DNA of 64,000 nucleotides from Pseudomonadota bacterium (GCA_038533575.1 JBCAYL010000001.1:2260226-2324225), one strand, 5' to 3'; positions 42,158 to 51,272 are shown, numbered from the stretch's first letter. Made by a program: numbers and translations. Notes: generated from the sequence alone by a model not told the origin.

Positions 42158-44214
42158 GCCATGAGCCCCGTGAACGGGATGTAGCGGACGGGCGTGCCCG
42201 GCGCGATCTCTTGCGCGTGATCCGGAAGCTCGACGAGCCCCTCGGCCCAGCTCAGTCCCGCGATCCTGCCCGACCCTTCCGACGGATAGACTTCCGCTGC
42301 GCCGTCCCTGATCCGCGCGCGCAGATATTCCCTGCGCCCCGCCTTTTTTTTCTTGGAGAAGGCCGCGGGGACCTCGACGGAGAAGGGAGCCTCGAAACGT
42401 CCCCCGCCAAGCTTGGCGAGAGCGGGCCTCGCGAAGATAAGCGTGCACACGAGCGCGGCCACCGGATTGCCCGGAAGACCGAAGACGGGAACGCCCTGCC
42501 AGAGGCCAAGCGCCAGCGGTCGCCCCGGCTTCACCGCGATGCGCCAAAGGGCCATCGTCCCTGTTTCATTGAGGAGCGCGGAGACATGGTCCTCCTCCCC
42601 GGCGGAGGCACCGCCGGAGGTGAGAATAGCATCGGCGCAAGCGCCATCGAGGCGCGCCCGCAGAGCGTCGCGATCATCGGGACAAATGCCGAGATCGACG
42701 ACGTCGTAGCCCGATGCCCGAAGCAGGGCCTTCAGCATCGGCCGATTGGCATCGGCGATCTGCCCAGGGGCCAGCGGTTCCCCCGCCTCGCGCAGCTCGT
42801 CCCCCGTCGACAGGACGGCGACGCGAAGCGTCTTTCTGACAGGCACCGCGCCGTGCCCTGTCGCTGCCAGAAGCGCGAGATCGGCAGGTGTGAGCTTGCG
42901 CCCCGCTTCGAGCACGGCCGCGCCGGCCTCCACATCCTCGCCCGCCGGCCTCGTATTGGCACCCGTTTTGAGCGGCCCCTCCGCGGAGATCCGCTCCGGG
43001 CCGATACGGCAATCCTCTTCGAGCACCACGGTCGTCACGCCCTCGGGCAGCGCTGCCCCGGTGAGAATGCGCAGCGCTTGGCCCTCCGGCAGCCTCCCTT
43101 CGAATGGCGCACCGGCTGCGGCCCGTCCCTTCGCCAGAGGGATGTGATGCAGGCCCTTTCCCAGCCCCTCGGCCAGCCCGTACCCGTCCACGGCCGAATT
43201 CGCAGCCGGCGGATGAGATCGCAGCGCTGTCACGTCCGCAGCGAGGATGCGCCCGGAGGCGCCGTCGAGCGCGCAGGTCTCCATGGATGTCACGGGGGCA
43301 AGCCGGTCATCGAGGAGCGCGAGCGCCTCGTCCACGGGTGTCCAATGGGTGCCGGGCGGGAGAGCGAAACAGTCATTCGCCAGACGCCCGTGGCGCGCGG
43401 CCGCTGACAGTGTCGCCTCGTGTCCGAGCCCCAAGATCCATCCCTCCTCCGGCGCGGCTACGTCGAGCATGGCCTCAAGCTCCTCGGGCGCGAGCCGGGC
43501 GACGGCGTCTGCGAGAATGCGCACCTGTGCCGCGTCCTTGATCTCTCCGGGGCGTTGCCCCTCGGCGATGTCTGCCGCGACGAGCGAAGGCCAAATTTCG
43601 ACAAAGGCCACGGGAGCCGTGAGCCGCTCGAATGGCCAGACTGCGATCTTGCCCGCGTAGCGCGCCCTCAGGCGCGCGAGCGAGGCTATGCCGGTGAGCG
43701 CCTGGCTTCCGACGCTCCCGGCGCCGCCGAGTTGCCAGCAGGAAAACGCTCCCGTGGTCTGCCGCTCCGCGTCCCGCCATTCGTTGATGGGAAAGCGTGC
43801 AGGCTTCTTCATGGGCACGGTGCCCGCGCCGAAAGGGTCGAACCAGAAAGGACCGTCTCCAGAGAAGCACGCGTTCATGGCGGCGGCCACGTCCATGCGA
43901 TCGCGACCGTCCGCCGTCGTCGGCAGGACCTCGGCCAGATGGGACCAGAGCGCAAAGGGATCGTCCTGGCCCGTGACAGCACGGGCAAACCCGGCTGGAT
44001 AGCCAAACGGAAAGTCGAAGCCGATAAAGAGCCTTTCCCCGCCCGCGAGCGCCGCGTCGATCCGATCCGTGAGCCACGCCTCCGCGACCACGCGATTGCG
44101 CGCGTAGATCGGCTCCTGCCCCGCCTCGCCGATCCAGATTGCATCCTTCTTTGGCCGCGGACCGCGGTCTCCTCCGCCGGACCAATCCACCATGACGAAG
44201 GCGTCCCAGGTCAC
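42154..44214 (-). CDS. moeA: fusion of DUF429-like domain with molybdopterin molybdenumtransferase MoeA
   Basis: A 686-residue two-part protein. Residues about 1-285 look like an RNase H-fold DUF429-type domain (VMVDWSGGG opening, FIGFDFPFGYP, EEGWILGLG near its end). Residues about 290-686 are MoeA, which inserts molybdate into adenylated molybdopterin: ANSAVDGYGL, LSTGDEL, TSGGASAGEEDH and GLPGNPVAALV are all present. The GTG at 44214 overlaps the mobB stop (GTGA). MoeA alone is about 400 residues, so the extra domain is a true N-terminal fusion, with no internal stop. Confidence 0.88.
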   Translation of the reverse strand: MTWDAFVMVDWSGGGDRGPRPKKDAIWIGEAGQEPIYARNRVVAEAWLTDRIDAALAGGERLFIGFDFPFGYPAGFARAVTGQDDPFALWSHLAEVLPTTADGRDRMDVAAAMNACFSGDGPFWFDPFGAGTVPMKKPARFPINEWRDAERQTTGAFSCWQLGGAGSVGSQALTGIASLARLRARYAGKIAVWPFERLTAPVAFVEIWPSLVAADIAEGQRPGEIKDAAQVRILADAVARLAPEELEAMLDVAAPEEGWILGLGHEATLSAAARHGRLANDCFALPPGTHWTPVDEALALLDDRLAPVTSMETCALDGASGRILAADVTALRSHPPAANSAVDGYGLAEGLGKGLHHIPLAKGRAAAGAPFEGRLPEGQALRILTGAALPEGVTTVVLEEDCRIGPERISAEGPLKTGANTRPAGEDVEAGAAVLEAGRKLTPADLALLAATGHGAVPVRKTLRVAVLSTGDELREAGEPLAPGQIADANRPMLKALLRASGYDVVDLGICPDDRDALRARLDGACADAILTSGGASAGEEDHVSALLNETGTMALWRIAVKPGRPLALGLWQGVPVFGLPGNPVAALVCTLIFARPALAKLGGGRFEAPFSVEVPAAFSKKKKAGRREYLRARIRDGAAEVYPSEGSGRIAGLSWAEGLVELPDHAQEIAPGTPVRYIPFTGLMA

Positions 44215-44702
44215 CGGGCCAGTTCCGCGAGGATGAAATCGGCGATCTCCCCCGTCGCATCGAGGCTGAAGCGCGGGCACCGCACATCCACGGGCGCGTC
44301 GCTGGCCACGGCGCGGATCTTTGGATCATCGGGCGCCATGAGCGGATGGCCCGTCTCCGCACGCCACGCTTCGATCTTTGGGTGCGGGTCGCGCTTCCAC
44401 CCTTCCACGAGCACGATGTCCACGGGGGAGAGCTTGGCCAGGAGCTCGGAAAGGGGTGGCGGTTCGGCGCCGCGGAGCTCGGCCATGAGCGCCCACCTGT
44501 CGCTCCCCGCCACGAGCACTTCTTGCGCGCCTGCCACGCGGTGGCGATGGCTGTCCTTGCCGGGCTGGTCGACATCGAATGCGTGATGCGCGTGCTTGAG
44601 CGTGCTCACCGTGAGCTCCCGCGCGGCCATCTCGGCGACGAGTCGCTCCATCAGCCCTGTCTTGCCGGCATTCTTCCAGCCCACGACACCGAAGACCTTC
44701 AC
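44211..44702 (-). CDS. mobB: molybdopterin-guanine dinucleotide biosynthesis adaptor MobB
   Basis: MobB is a GTP-binding helper of MobA in making the guanine dinucleotide form of the cofactor. The 163-residue protein has the P-loop GWKNAGKTGLM (residues 8-18), the STLKHAHHAFDVD switch-like region, and DIVLVEGWK. Its ATG overlaps the mobA stop and its TGA overlaps the moeA start, each by four bases. Confidence 0.93.
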   Translation of the reverse strand: MKVFGVVGWKNAGKTGLMERLVAEMAARELTVSTLKHAHHAFDVDQPGKDSHRHRVAGAQEVLVAGSDRWALMAELRGAEPPPLSELLAKLSPVDIVLVEGWKRDPHPKIEAWRAETGHPLMAPDDPKIRAVASDAPVDVRCPRFSLDATGEIADFILAELAR

Positions 44703-45295
44703 AGCATCTCCTCAGCCTGCGCGAGGTCCTCTGGCGTGTTGATATTGAAGAACGCGCCGTCGTCGAAGGCGGCCGTGGCCGCCCCGTGGCTGTCGGTCCA
44801 GAGGACGACCTTGCGCAGGCCCTGGCCGAGGGCAGAGCGGAGATCCTCGCGCAGGGAGACCGGCCAGTACCCGAAGGTCGGATGCCGGTTCGTGCGTCCG
44901 CCTTCCCAGGTGGCGGAGAGCGCTAGCGGCGTGGAGGCTTTCGCTGCCGCGCGCTCGAGACGCTCGGCGAGGTCCATCGGGAAAAACGGGGTATCAGCCG
45001 CGGCCGTTACGATATGCGTCGCCCCCACAGACTGCGCCCAATCGAGCCCGGCGAGCACGCCTGCGAGGGGGCCCGGTTGATCGGCGATGCTGTCGGCGAT
45101 GATAGGCAGGCCGAAGGGGTAGTAGCGTCGCGCATCCCCGTTTGCATTGATGGCAAGGCCCGCCACCTGCCCTTCGAGCCGTTCGATGACGCGATCCATG
45201 AGCGTGCGCCCGCCAAGCTCGAGAAGGCCCTTGTCGACCCCGCCCATGCGCGCGCCCTTCCCGCCCGCGAGGATCACGCCAACGGGCAGCTTCAT
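44699..45295 (-). CDS. mobA: molybdenum cofactor guanylyltransferase MobA
   Basis: MobA transfers GMP to molybdopterin to give the guanine dinucleotide cofactor needed by formate dehydrogenases and DMSO-reductase-type enzymes. The 198-residue protein opens with the nucleotide-binding VILAGGKGARMGGVDKGLL (residues about 6-24) and has AAADTPFFP and NINTPEDL. The start MKLPVG at 45295 overlaps the fdhD stop (ATGA). Confidence 0.94.
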   Translation of the reverse strand: MKLPVGVILAGGKGARMGGVDKGLLELGGRTLMDRVIERLEGQVAGLAINANGDARRYYPFGLPIIADSIADQPGPLAGVLAGLDWAQSVGATHIVTAAADTPFFPMDLAERLERAAAKASTPLALSATWEGGRTNRHPTFGYWPVSLREDLRSALGQGLRKVVLWTDSHGAATAAFDDGAFFNINTPEDLAQAEEML

Positions 45296-46116
45296 GACCG
45301 GACGAGCCTCCCCGCTCCGCTCAGGCATGCATATCGCCGCCCCTTGAGCCGCCCGATGAGCGTGAGCCCCACCTGCTGCGCGATTTCCACGCCCCAGGCC
45401 GTGAAGCCAGAGCGGGATGCGAGCACCGGGATACCCATGAGCGCGCATTTGATGACCATCTCGGAGGTGAGACGGCCTGTCGTGTAGAGGACCTTGTCCG
45501 CCCCGCTCACGCCTTCCGAGCGCATCCAGCCTGCCACCTTGTCCACCGCGTTATGGCGGCCGACATCCTCCATGTAGACGAGCGGGCGATCTCGCACGCA
45601 GAGCACCGTGCCATGGATCGCGCCAGCGGAAAGATAGAGCGATGGCGTGCGGTTGATCTTCTCGGAAAGTGTGAAGAGCCAGCTTTCCCGAAGCTCCCCG
45701 GGCGCCAGCGTCAGCCCCTCGAGCCCCGCCATCATGTCGCCGAAGACAGTCCCCACGGCACAGCCCGACGTCCGCGTTTTCTTGGCGAGCTTTGCCTCGT
45801 GGTCGGTCTCGCGGGCCGTCCGCACGACGACGGTCGCGACCTCTTCGTCGTAATCGACGCGGGTGACGTCCTCGTCAGGGGCGAGCATGCCCTGGTTCGC
45901 CAGAAAGCCCAGGGCCAGGTATTCGGGATAGTCTCCGATCGTCATTGCCGTAACGATCTCCCGCGCGTTGAGAAAGATCGTGAGCGGGCGTTCCTCCACC
46001 ACACGCAGCTCGTGCGGCGCGCCCGCTGCATCGACGGCGCGCACCGTCCGTGTCAGCCCCGGGCAGTCCGGGTCCGGCGCGATGATGTAATCCGAGGCGA
46101 TATCGAGCGTGCCCAT
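45292..46116 (-). CDS. fdhD: formate dehydrogenase accessory sulfurtransferase FdhD
   Basis: FdhD transfers sulfur from IscS to the molybdenum cofactor of formate dehydrogenase. The 274-residue protein has the conserved ERPLTIFLN, FLANQGML, GAIHGTVLC, YMEDVGRHNAVDK and TTGRLTSEMVIK blocks. The cysteine motif reads TSGCAVGTVFG with one cysteine, whereas E. coli FdhD has CxxC; a single cysteine may suffice here. The ATG at 46116 has GAGTGG six bases upstream (46122 is an alternative). It heads five overlapping genes and is divergent from azlC by 57 bp. Formate dehydrogenase itself is not in the window. Confidence 0.93.
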   Translation of the reverse strand: MGTLDIASDYIIAPDPDCPGLTRTVRAVDAAGAPHELRVVEERPLTIFLNAREIVTAMTIGDYPEYLALGFLANQGMLAPDEDVTRVDYDEEVATVVVRTARETDHEAKLAKKTRTSGCAVGTVFGDMMAGLEGLTLAPGELRESWLFTLSEKINRTPSLYLSAGAIHGTVLCVRDRPLVYMEDVGRHNAVDKVAGWMRSEGVSGADKVLYTTGRLTSEMVIKCALMGIPVLASRSGFTAWGVEIAQQVGLTLIGRLKGRRYACLSGAGRLVRS

Positions 46117-46173
46117 TTGCATCCACTCATGCTGCGAGATAGCGGTGCGGTCGCGGCAGGTTAGGAGAGGATC

Positions 46174-46881
46174 GTGGGCGAGGCCACCCGGAAAGCGGCA
46201 TTCACGCTGGGCGTTCGGCACGGTCTGCCCTTCATCGTGCTGCTCGTCCCCTTCGGCGCGCTTTTCGGCGTCGTCGGCACCGAAGCCGGCCTCTCGCTCG
46301 TGGAGGTCATGAGCTTTTCAATCGTGGTCGTCGCCGGTGCCGCGCAATTCACGGCCGTGGCCATGATGCAGGACGCGGTGCCCACGCTCATCGTCATCCT
46401 CACCGCGCTGGCGGTAAACCTGCGCATGGCGATGTATTCGGCAGCGCTGACCCCGCACCTCGGCCATGCGCCCTTCTGGCAGCGCGCGTTCATCGCGTAT
46501 TTCATGGTGGATCAGGCCTTTGCCCTCGCCTCTGTCACCTACGAGGAACGGACCGACTGGTCGCTCCAGGAAAAGGTGGCCTACTATTTCGGCGTGATCG
46601 TTCCGGTGGCGCCGTGCTGGTATCTTGCCACGCTGGGCGGTGCCCTTGTCGGCGAAGCCGTCCCCGAGGCGCTGGCACTCGATTTCGCGCTGCCCATCGT
46701 GTTTCTCGCCCTGATCGCGCCCGCGCTCCGGACGGCCGCCCATGTCGCGGCGGCGGGGACATCCATCGTGGTCGCGCTCCTTCTGGCGTGGCTTCCGTTC
46801 TCACTCGGCCTGCTCGTGGCTGCCATCAGCGCGATGATCGTCGGCGCGCGCGTGGAGCTTTGGCAGGAGACAGGGCGATGA
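46174..46881 (+). CDS. azlC: AzlC-family branched-chain amino acid exporter subunit
   Basis: A 235-residue inner-membrane protein with about six helices, matching the AzlC family (GLPFIVLLVPFGALFG, GAAQFTAVAMM, NLRMAMYSAAL, YFMVDQAFALA). AzlC with AzlD exports branched-chain amino acids or analogues. The start is GTG at 46174. The stop overlaps the azlD start by four bases. Confidence 0.9.
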   Translation: MGEATRKAAFTLGVRHGLPFIVLLVPFGALFGVVGTEAGLSLVEVMSFSIVVVAGAAQFTAVAMMQDAVPTLIVILTALAVNLRMAMYSAALTPHLGHAPFWQRAFIAYFMVDQAFALASVTYEERTDWSLQEKVAYYFGVIVPVAPCWYLATLGGALVGEAVPEALALDFALPIVFLALIAPALRTAAHVAAAGTSIVVALLLAWLPFSLGLLVAAISAMIVGARVELWQETGR

Positions 46882-47207
46882 TCGACGCCTCCACCTGGCA
46901 GGTCTGGACGGTCATCATCGCGCTCGGAATCGGGAGCTATGCCTTCCGGCTGTCCTTCCTGGGCCTCATCGGCGCCCGCGCCATGCCCGGCTGGGTGCTC
47001 AGGCACTTGCGGTATACCGCGGTCGCCGTTTTGCCCGGGCTCGTGGCACCCGCCGTCATCTGGCCCGAGGCCACGGGTGGCGCGCTCGATCCTGCCCGGC
47101 TCTCAGCCGCCATCGTCACCTGCGTGGTGGGTTACCTCAGCCGAAACGTCGTCGCAGCCGTGGGAGCGGGCGCTACCACGCTCTACACGCTGCTCTGGCT
47201 GCTCTAG
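46878..47207 (+). CDS. azlD: AzlD-family small exporter subunit
   Basis: A 109-residue membrane protein with about four short helices, the small partner of AzlC, with the family feature YAFRLSFLGLIG and the central LRYTAVAVLPGLVAPAV. It overlaps azlC by four bases. Its stop TAG shares the CTAG palindrome with the stop of the convergent lipoprotein gene. Confidence 0.88.
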   Translation: MIDASTWQVWTVIIALGIGSYAFRLSFLGLIGARAMPGWVLRHLRYTAVAVLPGLVAPAVIWPEATGGALDPARLSAAIVTCVVGYLSRNVVAAVGAGATTLYTLLWLL

Positions 47208-47812
47208 AGCGTCGCCGTCTCCCAGAACTTCTCTTTGTCGGCATCATCGTCCTGCCGAAATTCGAGCCTCGTGATGCCCGGCTGATCGAGAAGCTGGTCG
47301 TGGAGCCGGTCCGGGAACCACGTGGTTTCCACCTGAAACGGCAGCCCCGGCGCGCGCGCGAGGACAGACGAGACCGAGCGGGTGCAGAGCGCGTCGGGCA
47401 CAGGCCCTTCCTTGCGCACCTCGGCGAGGATGTATCGGGCCGTGGCTGGTGGCACCTCGGAAATCTGCAGCGTCGTCCAGAACGTGGACCGCGTGTGGTA
47501 ATCGACGAAGGCCCGCCGCGCGGGCTCTGTGATGCCGAAGATCACGTCATGCTGTTCGGGCAGGGCGGGATGCTCGAACGTGCCAGCGGGGTCGAAGACC
47601 ACCCGCTGATCCGCGTGGATGAAGAGCGCCGTATGCGCGCCGTAGTCGGAGCCGACATTGAAGGACGTGAAAACCTCGACCCGCGTCGGGCCACGCGTTG
47701 CCACGAAGGCATTCGCCACCGCCGCGGGATCGGCGAAGACACGCCTTTTGGTCGAGCACCCGGCCAGAAGGGCCGGCGCGCCCAGAAGGAACGCGCGACG
47801 ATCCACGGGCAC
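47204..47812 (-). CDS. hypothetical lipoprotein
   Basis: A 202-residue protein with a twin-arginine-like start (DRRAFLLG) and a lipobox LLAGC (Cys about 19), so it is probably lipid-anchored in the periplasm. The rest is a soluble domain with no motif I recognise. The GTG at 47812 abuts the stop codon of the upstream oxidase subunit gene; a GTG at 47806 is equally possible. The close spacing suggests cotranscription with that gene. Confidence 0.72.
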   Translation of the reverse strand: MPVDRRAFLLGAPALLAGCSTKRRVFADPAAVANAFVATRGPTRVEVFTSFNVGSDYGAHTALFIHADQRVVFDPAGTFEHPALPEQHDVIFGITEPARRAFVDYHTRSTFWTTLQISEVPPATARYILAEVRKEGPVPDALCTRSVSSVLARAPGLPFQVETTWFPDRLHDQLLDQPGITRLEFRQDDDADKEKFWETATL

Positions 47813-47962
47813 TTAGCCGTTGACGAGATAAAGCAGAATGAGGGCCACGATGCAGATCACCATGCCACGGCCGACAATGGACAAGAACTGCGCGAAGGTC
47901 TTCTCCTGCGTCTCGATATTCATCGTGCCATGCTCGTGCGTTTCGGCGTGGTCGTCGGCCAT
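47813..47962 (-). CDS. aa3-type cytochrome c oxidase subunit IV
   Basis: A 49-residue protein with a polar His/Glu-rich N-terminus and one membrane helix (about residues 25-47). It matches the short bacterial aa3 oxidase subunit IV, which associates with subunit I in Paracoccus and Rhodobacter. GGAGAG lies eight bases before ATG 47962. The main oxidase genes are not in the window, as is usual for this subunit. Confidence 0.85.
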   Translation of the reverse strand: MADDHAETHEHGTMNIETQEKTFAQFLSIVGRGMVICIVALILLYLVNG

Positions 47963-48077
47963 GGGTCTCTCTCCGTTTGACTTGCGCATGGCATACCGTG
48001 GCACGCAGGCCCTGTCACGGTGCCAAAGGCGCGCAGCGCGTGCTTCCGATTGGGGGCCGATCTGCTAGAAGCCCGGC

Positions 48078-48488
48078 ATGGGCGGCCAGCAGGATCTCCA
48101 GGCTCTTTTCGCGGGAATGTCCCCGGTGTTGAACCCGGGCACCTACGGCTTCGCCACCGTCACAACGATCGAAGAAGCAACCGCGCTCACGCCCGTCATG
48201 ATCATGCATGAGGCAGAGGCGATCACGGTCATCCTACGCTGGAGTGCCGCAGAAGAGGCGGGGCTCACGCCGGAATTCCACTGTTGCTGGATCACCCTCA
48301 ATATACACTCCGCGCTCGATGCGGTGGGCTTTCTGGCGGCCATTTCCACGCGGCTCGCGGGGCTGGGTATGGGGATCAATCCCGTGGCGGGCTTCTACCA
48401 CGATCACCTCTTCCTGCCCGCCGACCGGGCGGAAGACGCCATGCAGGAACTCGCGCGGATCGTGGTCGAGGCTCAGACCGCCCGATAA
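48078..48488 (+). CDS. ACT-domain protein (COG3602-like)
   Basis: A 136-residue protein with two ACT-like half domains (TVTTIEEA region and the C-terminal ALDAVGFLAAISTRLAGLG). Members are thought to bind amino acids; function is unknown. Its 3' end overlaps the convergent MBL hydrolase gene by 16 bases. Confidence 0.82.
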   Translation: MGGQQDLQALFAGMSPVLNPGTYGFATVTTIEEATALTPVMIMHEAEAITVILRWSAAEEAGLTPEFHCCWITLNIHSALDAVGFLAAISTRLAGLGMGINPVAGFYHDHLFLPADRAEDAMQELARIVVEAQTAR

Positions 48489-49519
48489 ACGAAGGCACCC
48501 GCCTCGTTGAGCTCCCGCGTCACCGCTCCCCGATGAAAGAGGTGCTGGCAATGGGCGAAGGCCTCCACCAGAGCGAGGCCGTATTCTCCCTTGCCGATCT
48601 CGCGCTTGAAGATCGGAAGGAACGTCTCGCCTGCGGTGCTGGGCGTCTCGAGATGCGCCAGGAGCCGCCGCAGGACGCCGTGGTGATTGTCCATCAGCTG
48701 ACCTAGGCGCAGCGGAAGCCCCTGGAAGGGTCTCTTATGCCCCGGCAGCGCCAGCTGCTGCGGCTCCGCGAATGCGCTCAGGCGCTCGCAGGAGGCGATC
48801 CAGTCGGCGACCGGGTCCGCCTCGGGCTCGGTTGGGTAGAGGCCGATATTAGGGCTGATGCCGGGAATGATCTGATCCCCGGTAAGTACGAGCCCGTCAT
48901 CACGAGACCAGAAGGTGGCATGATCAGGCGCGTGTCCCGACCCGAGGCGCACGACCCAGGTCCTGCCGCCGAAGCGGATCACATCGCCCTCACTGAGCCG
49001 GGTATAGCCCAGAGGCATGTGCTCGACGACATCCGCGAAGTTGAAGGGACGCTCGTCCAGCCGCGCCGCCAGCACGGCCGCATCCATGCCCGCCCGTTTG
49101 TAGAAACGGACTGTTTCCGGCGGATACTTCTCCTGCACGTCGAGCGTGAGCATGCGTGCCGTGAGCCACGCCGTACGGGTCATGAAGAGCTCGGCGCCCT
49201 CCGCCTGGAAGCGCCCGGCATATCCGACATGGTCAGGATGGTGATGCGTGCAAATCACCCTTGATATGGGCTTCCCGCCCAGCGCACCGGAGCGCAAGGT
49301 CTCCAGCGCCGCCTCGCCCTTCGGCCAGCGCATGCCCGCGTCGATCAGGGTCCAGCTGTCGCCCTCGTCAAAGGCGTAGAGGTTGACGTGATCGAGCGCC
49401 ATCGGCAGCGGAAACCGAAGCCAGAGGACACCCTCGGCCACCTCCACACCCTTGCCCGGGGGAGGCGGCTCCGCAACGGGATAGCTTAGGAGAGCGGCCT
49501 CCGCCTGCCGATCGCTCAT
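48473..49519 (-). CDS. metallo-beta-lactamase-fold hydrolase
   Basis: A 348-residue MBL-fold protein. Metal-binding landmarks are THHHPDH (the HxHxDH motif), GSGHAPDHATFW with the next histidine, LTGDQIIPG with the aspartate, and LPGHKRPF with the last histidine, so a two-metal site is intact. The family includes hydroxyacylglutathione and thioester hydrolases. It lies 40 bp downstream of an acyl-CoA dehydrogenase gene on the same strand, which suggests an acyl-CoA or thioester substrate; this is inference only. Confidence 0.88.
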   Translation of the reverse strand: MSDRQAEAALLSYPVAEPPPPGKGVEVAEGVLWLRFPLPMALDHVNLYAFDEGDSWTLIDAGMRWPKGEAALETLRSGALGGKPISRVICTHHHPDHVGYAGRFQAEGAELFMTRTAWLTARMLTLDVQEKYPPETVRFYKRAGMDAAVLAARLDERPFNFADVVEHMPLGYTRLSEGDVIRFGGRTWVVRLGSGHAPDHATFWSRDDGLVLTGDQIIPGISPNIGLYPTEPEADPVADWIASCERLSAFAEPQQLALPGHKRPFQGLPLRLGQLMDNHHGVLRRLLAHLETPSTAGETFLPIFKREIGKGEYGLALVEAFAHCQHLFHRGAVTRELNEAGAFVYRAV

Positions 49520-49559
49520 CGCGCGCCCTTCCGCGGGCCGGGCTCGCGCCCGGCAAGCG

Positions 49560-51272
49560 TCACGCGGCGAGCTCGTCTGCGGTCAGCGCATAGATCCCCT
49601 CGGCACCGGCTTTGGCATGGACGAAATGGCCCAGATGCTGCGGCAGGAGACGCTCGATATAAAAGCGCGCCATCTTCACGCGGGTCTCGTCTCCGGCCAT
49701 CGCGGCCTTCAAGTGGAAATGCGCGCCGAGCACGCGGGCAAAGCCCAGCATGTACGGCACGGCGCCCGCAAAGCGATCGTTCAGATCGCCTTGCGCCACG
49801 AGCCAGTCCGTCGTCTCCGACAACGTCTCGCAGGCGTGCCACACGGCCTTGGCAAGCTCCGGGAAGCGGGCCTTGGCCTCTTCCGCGTGGCTCTCGATCT
49901 CCTCGAAGAGCGCGCTCGCGGCCTCGCCGCCATCCATCATCTTGCGGGCCACGAGGTCCATGGCCTGGATGCCGTTGGTGCCCTCGTAGATCGTCGTGAT
50001 GCGCACGTCGCGGCTGTACTGCGCGGCGCCTGTCTCTTCGACGAAGCCCATGCCACCATGGATCTGCACGCCCTGCTCGGCCACATCGATGCCCACCTCG
50101 GAGCCGAAGGACTTCGCGATGGGCGTGAGCAGCGCGGCGCGTGCCTTCCAGGCCTTGTCGCCCGTCGCGGTGGCCATGTCGATGGCTTGCGCGCAGGCCA
50201 CGCCAATGCATCGTGCGGCGAAGATATCGGCCTTCATGGATGTCAGCATGCGGCGCACGTCGGCGTGATCGACGATGGTGCCGCGTCCACCTTGGAGCAT
50301 GCTTTTGCCCTGCGTGCGGTCCATGGCGTAGGCCAGCGCGTGCTGGTAGGCGCCCTCGGCCACGCCAATGCCCTGCATCCCGACACCGAGGCGGGCATTG
50401 TTCATCATGGTGAACATGCAGGCCATGCCGTTGTGCTCCTCGCCCACGAGCCAGCCGCGCGCGCCGTCGAACTCCATGACGCAGGTCGGCGAGCCATGGA
50501 TGCCGAGCTTGTGCTCGAGGCTCACGACGCGCAGCGAGTTACGCTCACCAGGCGTGCCATCCTCGTTGGGGATGAACTTAGGCACCATGAAGAGCGTGAT
50601 GCCCTTGGGCCCTGGCACACCGTCCGGCAGCCGCGCGAGCACGAGATGGCAGGTGTTCTCGACGAAATCGCTGTCACCCCAGGTGATGTAGATCTTCTGC
50701 CCGGTGATCTTGTAGGAGCCATCTCCCTGCGGCTCGGCCTTCGTGCGCAGGGCGCCCACGTCGGAGCCCGCCTGCGGCTCGGTCAGGTTCATGGTGCCGG
50801 ACCACTGCCCGCTCACCAGCTTCTCGAGGTAGATGTCCTTGAGCTGATCGGAGGCGTGATGCTCGAGCGCCTCGATCTGACCCTGGGAGAGGAGCGGCAG
50901 GAGATGCAGCGAAATGCAGGCGCCGGACATCATGTCGTTCCAGGCTGACGCAACACCCATCGGGAGCCCCATGCCACCATGCTCGGGCTGCGCAGCCATG
51001 CCGACCCAGCCGCCGTCTTTGATTGCATCATAGCCCGCGGCAAAGCCCGGGGGCGTCCGAACTACGCCATTCTCGAGCTTGGCCGGGTGCACGTCGCCGT
51101 GCCGCTGGAGCGGCGCGATGATCTCATCGCACATCTTGCCGGCTTCGGTCAGCACGGCGTCGAGCAGGTCGGGCTGCGCTTCGGAGAAGCGCTCCGTCGC
51201 GGCCACCGGCGCCATGGGGACCACGGCATCGAAAATGAACTGATAATCGGAAACAGGAGAGCGGTAGGGCAT
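49560..51272 (-). CDS. acyl-CoA dehydrogenase (DmdC-like long form)
   Basis: A 570-residue FAD-dependent acyl-CoA dehydrogenase longer than the usual ~380 by a C-terminal domain. It has GTMNLTEPQAGSDVGALRT for FAD binding, KIYITWGD, and YEGTNGIQAMDLVARK with the catalytic glutamate. This long form includes DmdC, which acts on methylmercaptopropionyl-CoA in DMSP breakdown, but also other acyl-CoA substrates. GAGGAAGAG precedes the ATG at 51272. Electrons would pass through ETF to the ETF-QO encoded at 37387-39039. Confidence 0.9.
   Translation of the reverse strand: MPYRSPVSDYQFIFDAVVPMAPVAATERFSEAQPDLLDAVLTEAGKMCDEIIAPLQRHGDVHPAKLENGVVRTPPGFAAGYDAIKDGGWVGMAAQPEHGGMGLPMGVASAWNDMMSGACISLHLLPLLSQGQIEALEHHASDQLKDIYLEKLVSGQWSGTMNLTEPQAGSDVGALRTKAEPQGDGSYKITGQKIYITWGDSDFVENTCHLVLARLPDGVPGPKGITLFMVPKFIPNEDGTPGERNSLRVVSLEHKLGIHGSPTCVMEFDGARGWLVGEEHNGMACMFTMMNNARLGVGMQGIGVAEGAYQHALAYAMDRTQGKSMLQGGRGTIVDHADVRRMLTSMKADIFAARCIGVACAQAIDMATATGDKAWKARAALLTPIAKSFGSEVGIDVAEQGVQIHGGMGFVEETGAAQYSRDVRITTIYEGTNGIQAMDLVARKMMDGGEAASALFEEIESHAEEAKARFPELAKAVWHACETLSETTDWLVAQGDLNDRFAGAVPYMLGFARVLGAHFHLKAAMAGDETRVKMARFYIERLLPQHLGHFVHAKAGAEGIYALTADELAA

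Noticed and set aside
49617..50948. A 443-codon plus-strand frame opposite the acyl-CoA dehydrogenase
   Set aside because: His/Arg/Ala-rich and without similarity; antisense shadow of the dehydrogenase.
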